Source: Vitis vinifera (lineage: Eukaryota; Streptophyta; Magnoliopsida; Vitales; Vitaceae). Taken from it: a stretch of DNA of 64,000 nt. Below are positions 1-12,400 of the stretch, one piece after another. Below the pieces are notes generated by a model. The model had not been told where the DNA came from, searched no databases, and was given only the letters and a program-made list of their open reading frames with translations. Location: the NCBI RefSeq assembly GCF_030704535.1, contig NC_081813.1, forward strand, positions 1,396,501-1,460,500, read 5' to 3'. Positions within the stretch are counted from its first letter, which is position 1; every line of letters begins with the position of its first letter. A program made the translations under genes and the position numbers.

Positions 1-1508
1 CCCTAACCCATTGAAGCCTTAAAAGCCCCAAGAAATTCAAAGCCCTATAATCCGGGAAGTAGAGCTTTGTGAAGAAATGCAGTTGCAAGAGTAATGGAGG
101 ATCCTCTGTTCATTGCTATTGTGGTAAGGAGGCCCGTCTTATGAAATCTTGGCTATTGTGAAGAGACACCTTTGAAAAGGAAAATTCTTAGCTATGAAAA
201 GGAAACCCTAAACACCTAAATTTATTCCCTTTCATGAAATTTCTCAACTATGAAAAGGATACTGTAACTTTAAACACCTCAAATTTATTTTTCCCAAATT
301 TAATTAGTTATCAAACCAAAACCCTAACCCTAAACACTCAAAATTTTATCAGTTATTCTCTTTGCTGATATTTTCCTAGCCATTAAAAAAGAAAAAATTC
401 AAGCAAAACATTGGAAGAAAAACGAAATTTACTGTTAAAATCCATTCCAATCGAACTCTCAGCCCTTTGATGTATGCATTGGGTATTTAGGGCTTTTAGG
501 GTTTCAATGGGTAGGGCTTTGAACGAAGACGGAACTTGAGAGCTGTTTGGGGCTTTTTTGGGGCTAAGATTTTCTAGATTCACCCTTCATTCGTCAGTTA
601 TGTGCACAACATGTGACATTTTCCATCCACTAAAACTAACACCGTTCAACGATCAAGGCAGAGTGCTACAATTTAAGAAGCATGGGGTGCAATGTATTCG
701 ATTTTAAACCTAAAGGGGCAATGTGCAAGACACGGGATAGGTTGAGGGGGCAAAGTGTATTAAACCCAAAAAGAAATTGTCTTTTGATGTTTTTGTTTTA
801 CAACTTTACAATAAAACTTGTTTTCCTCAATTAGCATTCCTCAACAGAAGTCTAGTTCAAAGCTAGGAGATCTCAAAATACTAAAGAAGTTTCTTGGAGC
901 ACTTTGAGAATCTTATACCAAATGTTATAAAATTCCTAGATAGGATTTGGATGGATTAAGGACCTTTATTTGATGAAGATTAAGTATTTTTTTTGGGATA
1001 ATTTTAGATCATTCAAGGAAAATGAAAAGTTGATGGAGGAGAGGGAAGAGATTAAAAAGAGAGATGAAAGGAGGAGGAGGGGGGGGAGAAGAGGAATAAA
1101 TGGGAAGAACACATGGTAGGTTTTACATTTTTGTTGGTTTCTGAACCACTTCAACCAAGCACACATGCCCAATGTGACAAAGGAAGAAGAAGCATCTTGG
1201 ATTATTTTCATTTAGTAAATTTTTTTGTTTCTGATAAAAAAGAAAACATTCTTAAAGTGCTAACTGATGAAGGGTGGAAAGCTTACTTCAAGACCAGTTC
1301 TTAATTGAATTCTAATTTACTTTCAAGTAGGATAGTTACTTTGTTTTCTTTGGTGCAAATTGGTACTGGTTATTGTCTGGAAATATGAATTGATGCTAGT
1401 TAAATTTGCATGTGGAACTTTTCCATAATCAATATTTAATATTTAGATGATTGTTAGTCTTGAAAATTTGAACTTACTTTATTATCTATGGGGGAATTTT
1501 TGATGCAG
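1..1508 (+). other. Upstream part or intron of the CID4-like gene; no exon recognised
   Basis: I see no convincing coding exon here. The 3'-terminal exons that follow require earlier exons (Lsm/LsmAD part) upstream, so this is probably intron sequence of a gene that starts left of the window. The stretch contains two adjacent telo-box-like CCCTAA units near 318-335 and a repeat-like block around 600-770. A purine-rich tract lies at about 1035-1095. The only open frame of note (1113-1304) resembles nothing I know. Confidence 0.4.
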
Positions 1509-3748
1509 ATTTACAATCATTACTGGATGCAAAGAAAGATGGATCTGATAAAGGGGGACTATCCCCTAATGCCACCGCATATGCTCCATCTCATGGTTCA
1601 TCAAAAAGTCAGGAGAATATGGGTTCCCCTGCTGAAGTCTCAGAGGGTCCTGTATCTGCCAGAACCATGGGAGAAACACAATCTGTAAACTCTCGTGGAC
1701 GACCTAGTAGCTCAACGTCATCTGCTTCAGATTGTGTAGGTGCTACCCCAGCTTCAATTGGTCCCGGTTTGTCACCAAGCTCATCAGTGGGTTCATTATC
1801 TTCAGAAAAGTCAACACTGAATCCCCATGCTAAGGTGGGATAGATTTTATCTTTTGTTGTGCTTCTTTTTTTTTTAGTTTAGATGTACTGAACTTAAAGT
1901 GCATTTTTTTGTTATTTGACCAAAAAAATATACATATCACTCTTATAAATATCTATACAAGCACCTATCATTTACTCTTATAATATACTTTTTTGCTAAT
2001 CTCATTTCCATTGTTTTTTTGGTTTTTAACATTGCTATCAGGAATTCAAACTCAATCCCAATGCAAAGAGTTTCATCCCATCTCAAACACCTGTAAGGCC
2101 GCCATCCCCAGTGTCAGATGGTTCATTCTATTTTCCAACTAATGTTCCTGCCATCCCACATATGCATGTGCCTGTGGGGGTTGGGGTAAGTGCAGCAAGA
2201 CAAACCAATATGTTTTGTTCCTTACTTAGCTTTCCTCAGCTTGAACTTCAAATCTAAGTGCTATCTAAGGTTTTTGATGGGACATTTTGAAAGTTAAAAC
2301 AATGCTGCACCTTTCGTCGTTTAACTATTTGCTTGTTTGATTGTCATTTTGTCAATGTCAAACCTGTAGGTGAAACTTGCTAATTTGTCATCTTGATTTA
2401 CTTATAATGGCAATGTCTGATGGATGGTATTATCATCTCTTTTCACATTGATGCTATTTCTGTGAAACTATCTCTCTTCCTTTTTGGTTCTATCTGTTGG
2501 AAATGAAGTTTGTAGAGAATGTCTCTTATTGTGTTCTAAATTTTGTCCTAGGGTCACCTGTTAATGGAGAGTGTTGCTTATCATGCAACTTAATTTTTCT
2601 TTTTCCTTTTTCCCCTGGAACTCCATGATGGATCTAGGTATGTGAAAGTAAGAACATGGTCTACAATAATTGTCACTGGAGTGGAAGGTGATACCCTCAA
2701 TAGCCGTTCTATGAAGAAATCTGCCTTTTTTGTAGAGTGGCATTTAATGAAAAGCATAAAAGTATTTGAATCATTTTTAAGAAAAGAAATGGTCACTTTT
2801 ATATAATTCCTCCAATGGGTGATAACATGTTCTCATCTTGATTTTTACTTATATTATGCTGTATGATATTGTTAATATTTTCTTTATTGGTGGGTGTGGT
2901 TTGTTTGAATCTTAATCCATTGCTGAATTTCATGATGTTCATAGATTGGACACTCATTTTCTGGACACCAGCCTGTCATATTCAATCCACAGGCTGCACC
3001 AATTCAATCACCACAAACATATTTCCATCCAAATGGACCTCAAGTAAGTAATTGTTGCTTTAAAACATCCTACTGGAGAGACCCAAGAAATTCTCTTGTA
3101 GATATTAACTAATCACATTCATCATATTGCAGTATGGCCAGCAGATGTTTTTTGGACACCCGAGGCAGGTCTTGTACATGCCAGGCTATCCCCCTGTAAG
3201 AAAATTGTCATATCTAATAATTTTATATTGGATTAGTTGTTCAAAACTTAATATATGTTGCTGTGGATAATCGTACTTTCCATTGAGATGCATGGAAGTT
3301 GCTTTTTATGTCTTAATAATCCCCAAGGAATTGGTCGCTTTCTTTAAAAAGTGACACATAAATTTCCATTTGTCAAAATACCAGCTGGTACTTTTTCACA
3401 TCCTCTTGCCTTCATTAAAATGGTTGAAGATAAACAGTGAGGAGATGCATTTATACCCTACCAAGTGTTAGTGGGGTCCCCTTTTTTTTTTTCTCCTCTT
3501 CTTACTGAAATCAGTATCCAAATGAAGTGTTAGAAAAGTTGTTTTTTTTCACATAAATGTTAACAGGTACAATTCTCATGTTCTTAGGCTATACACCTGA
3601 CTATATTTTGTAAATCCATGGATTGGGAACAGATTTCTGTTTCATTGTTTCCTTTTGTCCTGCAACTCCAGCACCAATTATAAGCAACTGATGCAAATTG
3701 AGTTCATTTTCTTGACAGGAAATGCCATACAAAGGAAGAGATTTTTAG
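1509..3748 (+). CDS. CID3/CID4-like PABP-interacting protein, 3' exons only
   Basis: Five coding exons: 1509-1834, 2042-2185, 2945-3043, 3133-3195 and 3719-3748. All introns are GT-AG and in phase, giving about 219 C-terminal residues. The protein begins with a Ser/Gly/Pro-rich low-complexity stretch. It then has two LNPxAK-type units, LNPHAKEF and KLNPNAKSFIP, the second being a PAM2 motif that binds the MLLE domain of poly(A)-binding protein. A Tyr/Gln/Pro-rich tail ends in EMPYKGRDF. This matches the C-terminus of Arabidopsis CTC-interacting-domain proteins CID3/CID4 (ataxin-2 relatives), thought to act on mRNA stability and translation. The LsmAD region must lie upstream of the window, or the copy is truncated; the sequence cannot decide. 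The PAM2 region is split by the intron at 1835-2041. Confidence 0.85.
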
Positions 3749-4501
3749 TTGGTTGATTGATCATATTCTCAGCAGTGATGCTTGCAAGGAATAAGCTTCT
3801 CAGTGGCTGCTTGGAGCAATTTTCCCAGAAAACAAAACCCAGCAGTCCATGACGATCCAGTAGGGTCCCGACCTATCATCAGGAAAAGTTGATTCTGGGA
3901 TTTAATTTCATGACCCTGTAAACTTTTCGCCCATACCATGACTTGGGATTTCTCAGTTTTCTTGAACATGTACCTTTCATTTAACTGTTTTCATTTCGAT
4001 AAAGGTAAATCTGAGATTAACTCAGGGACCAAAATTAGTTAGACATTCTCTGATTGATTACTCATCATTTGACCTCCTATGCCCCACCAAATACAAAAAA
4101 GGGTTGAGGGGAAATTAAACTCTCTGCTCTGACCAGGTTGTGCCTATTACCTCAATAGTCCATAGCAGAGCAGCCATAGGGGATGGCCTATGTTGTATCT
4201 CTTAAGCTTATACTGGATTTACAGAGGCCATGAAAATTTTAGGTTCTTGTTTCGCCCCCCCCCCCCCCCCTAATGAGAGGCATGACTTCCTCAACGGTGC
4301 TGGTCTTGTTAGGTTGTTTCAATACTCTTTTTTCTTTAATGCAAAGTAGTATTATTTTCTGTGTGAATCATGTCTCCATTATTTTTCATTTGTGAATTGC
4401 CCATGTTAGGGTTTTGGCCTTATTTTTCCAGACAATTAGACTGTCAGAAACACCAAGGCCATTATTCCTCAAACAAAAACATCATCATCGGCTAGGTCCT
4501 T
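3749..4501. other. 3' UTR and spacer between convergent CID4-like and EC1-like genes
   Basis: This holds the probable 3' UTR of the CID4-like gene and the 3' flank of the EC1-like gene. The two genes are convergent and their stop codons lie about 750 bp apart. A run of 16 C (4255-4270) is the only striking feature. No gene is seen. Confidence 0.5.
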
Positions 4502-4888
4502 TCACCCCATGCCCACTTGATACAGGGGAGGCGATGCTGGTGTAGGAGGCCCAGATGACGCATTGCAGTAGCCTTGCAGTATGTTGCCTTCCTCAGCCGT
4601 GAACCCTAGAGAAGTGAGCATGGCGGGCCAGCAGTTGCGGGTGATGATGCTGATCGCCTGGCAACATTCAGGGCCAAGAACAGTCTGGCCGTTGAGGAAG
4701 AAGAGGATGATCTCATTTGTGCATTGCCTAATCTCCATGAGGGCGTTCCAGCATTCAACTAATCCTCCACTGGTTTCAAGCCTGGTGGTGAGGTCAAGTC
4801 CCGGGTTTGTAGGCAGGTCCCTGGTTGCAGCTGCATTGGCCATGAGCCAGGTGAGTGCCACCAGGAGGAAGAGAGTCTTGAGAGCCAT
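4502..4888 (-). CDS. Egg-cell-secreted protein EC1-like (prolamin-like domain)
   Basis: A single-exon ORF of 128 residues. Residues 1 to about 21 form a signal peptide (MALKTLFLLVALTWLMANAA). The mature part has six cysteines in the ECA1/EC1 pattern: one in VECW, one in RQC, a CC pair in PECC, one in RNCW and one in QGYC. A Pro-rich tail follows. Arabidopsis EC1 proteins are stored in egg-cell vesicles and released when sperm arrive. They activate sperm by moving the fusogen HAP2/GCS1 to the sperm surface. The length and intron-less structure fit the family. A TATA box lies about 45 bp upstream of the ATG. The gene looks intact, so egg-cell-restricted expression is expected by homology, not shown by the sequence. 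Confidence 0.9.
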   Translation of the reverse strand: MALKTLFLLVALTWLMANAAATRDLPTNPGLDLTTRLETSGGLVECWNALMEIRQCTNEIILFFLNGQTVLGPECCQAISIITRNCWPAMLTSLGFTAEEGNILQGYCNASSGPPTPASPPLYQVGMG

Positions 4889-4930
4889 GAGAGAGTTGGA
4901 GATGGTAGAGAAGTTGAGGTTGGGAGATAC

Positions 4931-4940
4931 GATTTATAGA
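4931..4940 (-). promoter_or_regulatory. TATA box of the EC1-like gene
   Basis: On the minus strand this reads TCTATAAATC, a good TATA box, about 45 bases before the EC1-like ATG at 4888. That leaves only a very short 5' UTR, so the transcription start would be almost at the ATG. Confidence 0.6.
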
Positions 4941-5379
4941 GGTGGTGAGGGGAGGGTAGAGGGCTGTCACTAAAGATGCAATTAGTATCGCTATCATGTG
5001 GTCTTAATTGTGGGTCTAACCCAAAAGGCAGAGGAGAAAATGACGGGTCTTAATTCTGAGTCTCAACCCCTGAAATGCCTCAAATTTTCGCTTTCCATGC
5101 CCTTGGCGCTGGGGGATACGTTTAGAAATGAAACGGCATTGGATAACATATAGAAAAAATATGGTAGGAAATTTTATGAGACAAATTCCTCTTTTGAAAC
5201 AAACAATACGAGGACAATATGATGGCACTTAAATGTTTAATTGTTAAAGGGTTGGTTTGGAATACGTTTCATGTAAGACTTAAGTTAGAAGCAGAGCAAA
5301 GGCATGATTATTGATAGTAATATTACCCAAACTTTACACTAGTAAAAACATAAACCTAAATACTATCTAATTATTAAAT

Positions 5380-5720
5380 AAATAACAAATGTAACTCATT
5401 TAATAATTAAGTCATTCTATTTAAGTAAGTTTTGTATAAGTCTATATGATCAATGTCTCGATTAAACATGTTTATGATTTAATTGATGTTTTTATTTAAA
5501 AATAAATTCAAAATGAGTGAAATATGAGTTAAATAGTTTAAAATTATAATCATTTTAATCAATGTGATTATTAAATGGGTCAATTCATATAAAATTCCTA
5601 TTATATAGATTAACTAAAAAACTAATTTATTATATGGGTTATGCATATTGACATGAATTTGACCTAAATCTAATTATATTTAATTCAAACTCATGAAAAA
5701 TATATTGGATTTGAATCGTA
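5380..5720. repeat. AT-rich dispersed repeat, copy A
   Basis: This block resembles 14040-14300 in the same orientation. Shared landmarks, in order, are a segment like ACTCATTTAATAA, a GTCTATATGATCAA-like segment, a GATTTAATTGAT-like segment, and AATATGAGTTAAAT. The copies are clearly diverged. I cannot name the family; a degraded DNA transposon or non-autonomous element is possible. Confidence 0.5.
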
Positions 5721-5758
5721 TTTGTGAATTGTATATTCCCTGATCTTTCCCTTCCTCT

Positions 5759-5761
<3 letters not shown>

Positions 5762-5788
<27 letters not shown>
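5762..5788. repeat. (TA)n microsatellite
   Basis: An uninterrupted TA dinucleotide run of about 13 units. Confidence 0.9.
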
Positions 5789-5794
<6 letters not shown>

Positions 5795-6440
5795 CGAAGC
5801 AAAACAAAAATGAAAAAGGAATCTAGAGACTAGGGCCATTGTGGTCACCCATGATCAATAGCAGAAGAAAAAAAAAAAGAAAAAAAAAAACACATAGTAA
5901 GAATCAATCGAGTAGTTGATTGTTTAGCTACTTAGTTCGAATAGAGTTTTTTGTAAATGAAATACGAACAAGTTAAATTATTTGTAAATGAAACTCAACT
6001 ATAGTATATTTAAAGGTTACTATTATAATTGAGAATTTAACCCTAGTTAAGTTTTTTATGAATTAAACTTAGTTCCAGTATAGTTCAAATGAATTCTTAA
6101 CGAGAAAGAAAAGTTAAATTAAAGAGATAAATATGTTATAGGATGAAATGAATAGGAAGATATGATTTTGGAGCTAAACAAAATAAGAAGGGGTAAAGAT
6201 GTTCAAAGAGGTTCATTTTTCTCAACATAATTAGAAGGGAGGTCATTTTTATAATTAGCTACTTATTTCGACCCATGTGTGCAAATAATTTTTTCTCTCT
6301 CTCTATTTTTGGAGCAAGCCGCGCGCAATCTTATAATCATTTGCCCGTCGGCTCTTATATTCTTTGTAATTTTCTTGCAAACTGTTTGGCTCGTCGGAAA
6401 ATTGAAATCCCCTAGGTTTCTCCGTTACTTTCGAGAAGAG

Positions 6441-9400
6441 ATGGGCATCGCTGGTCTGCCGAAGAAGGAGGCGAACGTGCTGCGAGGTCACGAGGGAGCA
6501 GTCCTCGCCGCTCGTTTTAACGGTGACGGAAACTATTGCCTGAGCTGCGGCAAAGACCGCACCATCCGCCTCTGGAACCCTCACCGTGGAATCCACATCA
6601 AAACCTACAAATCACATGGCCGCGAGGTTCGTGATGTTCACGTCGCTCCGTAAGTAACACACTCCTCTGTATCTCCTTCTATTAGGTTACGATTTCACTG
6701 AGACAAATGTTTGATTGAAGAATTTGAACAATTTTCGAGATCCGTTGCTGGTGTTATAGGCGTATCTATCATTGAGTGCGTAGATATTTATAGTGATTTG
6801 TAGTTGAATATTTATAGTAATTGAGCGGGAAAAGATGTTTTTTATGTCCACATTTGGCTACTTTAATGTTTTGAAATTTTGAAAGTTTGCCTTTGTGGTT
6901 GAATATGATCATGGATTCGTGTTGCGGCATAGGGTTTTGACGAATAGTTATGTAAAGTCTTGGAGACAATGCAGCTAAATCCCGATGTCTTGGCTTGGAA
7001 AAGTGTAATATCTGTTTAGAAGGATAAATTTCCAATGCTTAGGTAGTACCTGGTATCTTAAACTACCTTGTGATTTTATCACCAGTGGTCTTATGCTACC
7101 TCAGAACCGAAGCCTTACCCTGCCATTTGTGATGATTTCTAGTTTAATCTGTTGCCCTCTTGAGATGGCAATGAGAGATTGGACCCAAAGGTGTCAGAAT
7201 CAAGAGGATCCTATTCAGCCTCAGGGGATTTAGAGTTCATTTGACAGTGCTTTTAAAAAACGCTTCTAGCATAAATAGTGCTTTTGAAGAAAAATTATGT
7301 ATTTGACAAAATTTAGAAATCATTTTTAAAAAGTTGAAAAATTACTTGTAATGCTTCCTGAAGAAGCACTTGTTGGAGATTCTCCCCAAAACACTTTCTA
7401 AAGATAGGACTTCTAATTTTTTTTTTTTTGATAGATAAACGCACAGAAATATATTAAAAAGGGGGCATGAAAGGCGACCCAGAGTATACAGGGAGTATAC
7501 AAGCATCACCTACAAAAACCGGAAACAAAAAGGACAAACCCTTACCAGCCCTCAACAAGAACCCAACCAGTCCACAAAATTAAACAAAGAAAGGGGGCCT
7601 TCAACTATGGAAGAATTAGCCCAAGATAAGAGATTACAAATGAAGGAATTTTTCAATCTTTGAAGTGATAGGACCTCATTTTCAAAAACTATCCTATTTC
7701 TTTCCTTCCATACCATCCAAAATAAGCAAAGAGGAGCTGCCTGCCAAACCTTACTATGCTTCTTATCCTTTAAGGGAGCATGCCAACCTAAAAGAGTGTC
7801 TCTAATCGAAAATGGGAGGACCCAATTTTAACACCAAATAAGGAGAACAAGAGATCCCACAAAACCTTCGCCTTAGAACAGTGAATAAGGATGTGATTTA
7901 TCGTCTCTTCTTCATCACAACACAAGGGGCACCTGTTAGCTAAATTCCAGCCCCTCCTCTTTAGTTGGTCTTGAGTGAGCACCTTCCCCCAAGAAGCTTC
8001 CCAAGCAAAAAAGCCCACCTTGGTAGGAACAAACGTACTCCAAATAATTCTCCATGGAAACGGGACTGCACTGCTGTGGTCAAGAGAATTGAAACAGGAT
8101 TTTACAGAGAAAATCCCATCTTTCGTCTCATTCCACACCATCCTATCCTCCAAATCAGCATTCAGCCTCTTTCCTTGAATGATCAGAAGGAGTCTCTCCA
8201 CCTCCTCCACCTCCCAATCATTGAAAGGTCTAAGGAAGCGGGGATTCCACCCTCCCACTTCCCCCATTGAGTCCCAACAGTCCGCAACCCTCGCGTCTTT
8301 AGAAACCGCTAAATCAAACAAGGAGGGGTAGGCCTCACAAAGAGGAGTGTTCCCGCACCAAGTATCTTTCCAAAGCCTCACCCTTTTACCATTCCCCACC
8401 GAAAAAGAAACATTGTTGAGCAACAACAACCCTTCCTTGCTGATTTCTTTCCAGAGCCCCACCCCAAAGCCCTCCCTACCCCCGCAAGTGCTCCAACCTC
8501 CTCTAACAACCCCAAACTTCGTGCCAATTATAAGCTTCCAATAGGAATCACTTTCAACCGCAAACCGCCAACTCCATTTGCACAAAAGGGCCCTATTGAG
8601 AGTAGTGAGGTCTCTAATCCCCAACCCACCCTTCTTTTTATGAGAACAAACAATACCCCATTTTATTAGGTGGGGCTTCTTCTCCAACGCTCCCCCTCCC
8701 CAAAGGAAATCCCTTTGAATTTTCTCAAGTCTTAATTTAACCACTCTTGGCATACGCATTAAAGACATGAGGTAGGTTGGCATACTCGCCAAAGTGCTCC
8801 GAATGAGAGTGATTCTTCCACCCTTGGAAATGAATTGCCTCTTCCATAAGGCAAGTCTCTTGCGCATCCTCTCTTCCATTCCGTCCCAAACCATCACCGA
8901 CTTATGCGAAGCACCCAAAGGGAGCCCCAAATAGGTAGAAGGGAGAGATCCCACTTTGCAGCCCAGTTCAACAGCTAGTAATTCAGCGTTCTCCACTCTA
9001 CCCACCGGCAAAATTTCACTTTTGTTCAGATTAATACGCAATCCAGAGGTGGCTTCAAACCACAAGAGTAACCAACTTAAAAAAGCCAATTGCTCTTAGG
9101 AATCCTCGCAGAAGACAAGCGTATCATCAACGAACAGCAGGTGTGAAACTTGAATTCCTGCTCCTTCCCTTCCCCTTATCCTGCAGCCTGAAAGATAACC
9201 CTCTCTCACTGCCCTATTAATGAGGCTAGTCAAAGCCTCCATTCCTAAAACAAAAAGGTAAGGGGATAGGGGGTCCCCTTGCCTTAACCCCCTAGTGCTT
9301 CGGAAAAAACTGGTTGGAGAGCCGTTGATCAGAACAGAAAACGACGTAGTGGATAAACACCATTTGATCCACCCAACCCATTTCTCCCCAAAGCCCATTT

Positions 9401-12400
9401 TTTGCATCATTGACAGCAAAAAATCCCAATTGATATGATCGTAGGCCTTCTCTAAATCCAATTTACATAGAACCCCACTTTCCTTCCTTTTCAGCAAGGA
9501 GTCTATGACCTCATTGGCTATTAACGCTGCATCAAGAATCTGTCTACCTTCAACAAATGCATTTTGGGTAGTAGACACCACTTTTCCCACAACCTTTTTC
9601 AATCTATTGGCTAAGACCTTTGCAAGCAGCTTGTAGAGGCTTCCCACCAAGCTGATGGGTTTAAAATCGGTCAAGTCTTCAGCCCCGCCCTTTTTTGGGA
9701 TTAAGACAAGAAAGGTGGTGTTCAGACTTCGGACAAACTTTCCCCTCTCAAAGAAATCTTTGAAAAATCCCATAATCTCGTCTTTGACGAAGTCCCAGCA
9801 AAAGTGCCAGAAAGCTAGGGTAAACCCATCCAGGCCAGGGGCTTTGTCCCCATTCAACTCTGAAAGAGCCAGGAAAACCTCCTCCACAGTGAACATTAGC
9901 TCCAGCCTAGCTGCCTCCTCTGCCCCAATGCTATCAAACTCAAGATTGTTCACACTAGGGCGCCAGCCACTTGGATCCGATAAAAGAGACTGAAAGGCCC
10001 TCACCACTCCCCTTTGAATATCCTGCTCTTCTGACAGCCAGGTGCCATTGACTTTAATTTTTTTCAGGCAATTCTTCCTTCTGTTAGAATTTGCCATCTT
10101 GTGAAAAAATCCCGTGTTCTTGTCACCTTCCTTCAGCCAAATCTGTCTTGACTTTTGTCTCCACGAAATCTCCTCCATAAGCACCCATTTCTTGAAATCC
10201 TCCTTAGCCTCCTTTCTCGCTTCTAACTCCCAGTCATTTAAAACTCTTAGCCGCTCCTGATTATCCCAATAAGACACCTTGTCCAAAGCCAGCCTCTTGT
10301 TCACTCCAACTTTGCCGAAAACTTCCGAATTCCACTCCTTCAACTTAATTTTTAAAGCCTTTAATTTTTCTGTCAGGATAAAACTATAGGACCCACTATA
10401 ATTGAAACCTTGCCACCAGCCTTTTAACAGATCCTTAAACCCGTCCTCCTTTAACCACATATTCTCAAATCGAAACGGAGTTGGACCTCTCCTCACTTCT
10501 CCCCCATCTAACAGAATGGGAAAGTGATCAGACACCGGTCTTGGAAGAGAACACTGGAATACCCCACTGAAGTGATTCTCCCACTCCTCCGAAATTAGAA
10601 AACGATCCAACCTAGACCTGGAGAGACCATTCAGCCCTCCAGTCCACGTGAACGGCCCCCCATGGAGAGGCAAATCTCTCAAGGCCAACTCCTCAATTAC
10701 CTCCGAAAATCTTCTCATGGATCCAGTGATTCTGTCTTCTATACTACGCTCACTGGGAAATTTGACCACATTGAAATCCCCACCAATACACCAAGGGTCC
10801 GACCATAACCCTCGAATGACACCTAATTCTTCCCAAAACAGCTCCCTATTACGTTTCAAGGTGGGACCATACACTCCCGTAAAGGTCCACAAGAAGCCAT
10901 CCTCGCGGTGTAGTCTTAAAGGAGGAGTGGGAACATATTATACACAGCTTCCAAAAGATAGCACTTCTAATAAAAACACTCCCAAATGTAGTCTTAAAAG
11001 ATTTTCTGAGATGCCTTGAGGTGTTTTCCTTACTTGAGTCTATTTTGGCAAGTTTCATTTCTCAAGCTCCACTGTCTATTTAAAGATATCTTCAGATCTA
11101 GCTGTTTTAGTTTCTAAGTAGTTATATGGCTTGATAATTCACAATAGAGGTATGAACCTTATGCTGTATATAATATGCATATAGCATTACCATTTCTTGA
11201 ATGTGTGCATAAATATGTATGTATATCCCGATTCAACGTTAAATGAAAGTCAAGTGAGCGTGGTTATCTTTTAATCCTATGTTATATAGACATTTCAAGG
11301 CATGTGAGATACTTGTATCTGATTGGGTATGGGATATGTGTCTGATATGCCTGCTAGTAAGATTTGAATCCAACATGTATGTTCAACAAAAATTCATATT
11401 TTGTTATTTGTAACCTTAGATTCATGTTGAACACTTGTCACAGTTATGCCCTTCAATTTGCATGAGGGATAAAGTGAGGGGACAGGTAAATTTGATTATT
11501 TAGTCATGTCCTTGTGTCCTAAGATTTGAGAATTAAACAAATCTGACACTTAGGTCCACACCAGTACCTGAAACTTGTACCGCAGTCCATTGAACATGGT
11601 TTAACCCTATTTGCAATCACTGATGTCTGGTTGTATTGCAGGGACAACTCCAAGCTCTGTTCTTGTGGTGGCGACCGACAATTATTTTATTGGGATGTAT
11701 CAACTGGCCGTGTGATTAGAAAATTTCGAGGTCACGATAGTGAGGTATGCTTGTTTGCATTTACTAAAGGTTTTTCCCATCACTCTGTTTTTTAAATGAT
11801 TCCATTTTGCGTAGGTGCTTGTGGAAAATTATGTAAGATAGTTGTTTCGTCTCCATCGTTTGGTTCAATTTTTGGGTAGAAGGACCCTCCACCATTTTTT
11901 AACTCTTTTTCTAACATTTTGCTATCATTTTCTTTTCCAGGTGAATGCTGTAAAGTTTAATGAATATGCATCTGTGGTAGTATCAGCAGGCTATGATCGT
12001 TCTCTGCGTGCTTGGGACTGTAGATCTCATAGCACTGAGCCTATTCAGGTTAATTTTGTCCTTTTTTTAATAAATTTTTGAGAAACTTTTTGTAATCAAC
12101 CTTTATCTTTTTATACTGAATTATTTCCCAAAAGTTTGCTTATCATGCAGATCATTGACACATTTTCAGACAGTGTAATGTCTGTTTGTTTAACCAAAAG
12201 TGAAATTATTGCGGGAAGTGTAGACGGAACTGTTCGGACATTTGACATTCGTATTGGTAGGTATGTTGTGTTGTAGTGACAGAATCACAAAGTTCAAAAT
12301 CTTTCTTGCATTTGGAGATTTTCTTTTTTCTTTTTTTATTTATTTATTAATGTTTCGAAGAGACTCTTCATTGGAGGTGCTTTATACTTTCCTCTCTACA

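Larger units (their letters stand above)
4889..6440. other. Divergent intergenic region between EC1-like and WDR83-like genes
   Basis: No gene is seen. The promoters of the minus-strand EC1-like gene and the plus-strand WDR83-like gene must both lie here. Most of it is AT-rich, and it contains a dispersed repeat copy (about 5380-5720) and a TA microsatellite. A CT-rich tract (6293-6304) and the likely 5' UTR of the WD40 gene fill the last 150 bases. Confidence 0.5.

Noticed and set aside
318-335. Telomere-like CCCTAA repeats
   Set aside because: Only two or three imperfect units are present. This is too few for an interstitial telomere and fits chance or a telo-box.
4581-4973. Plus-strand open frame of 130 codons opposite the EC1-like gene
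   Set aside because: It is the antisense shadow of the intact EC1-like coding sequence.
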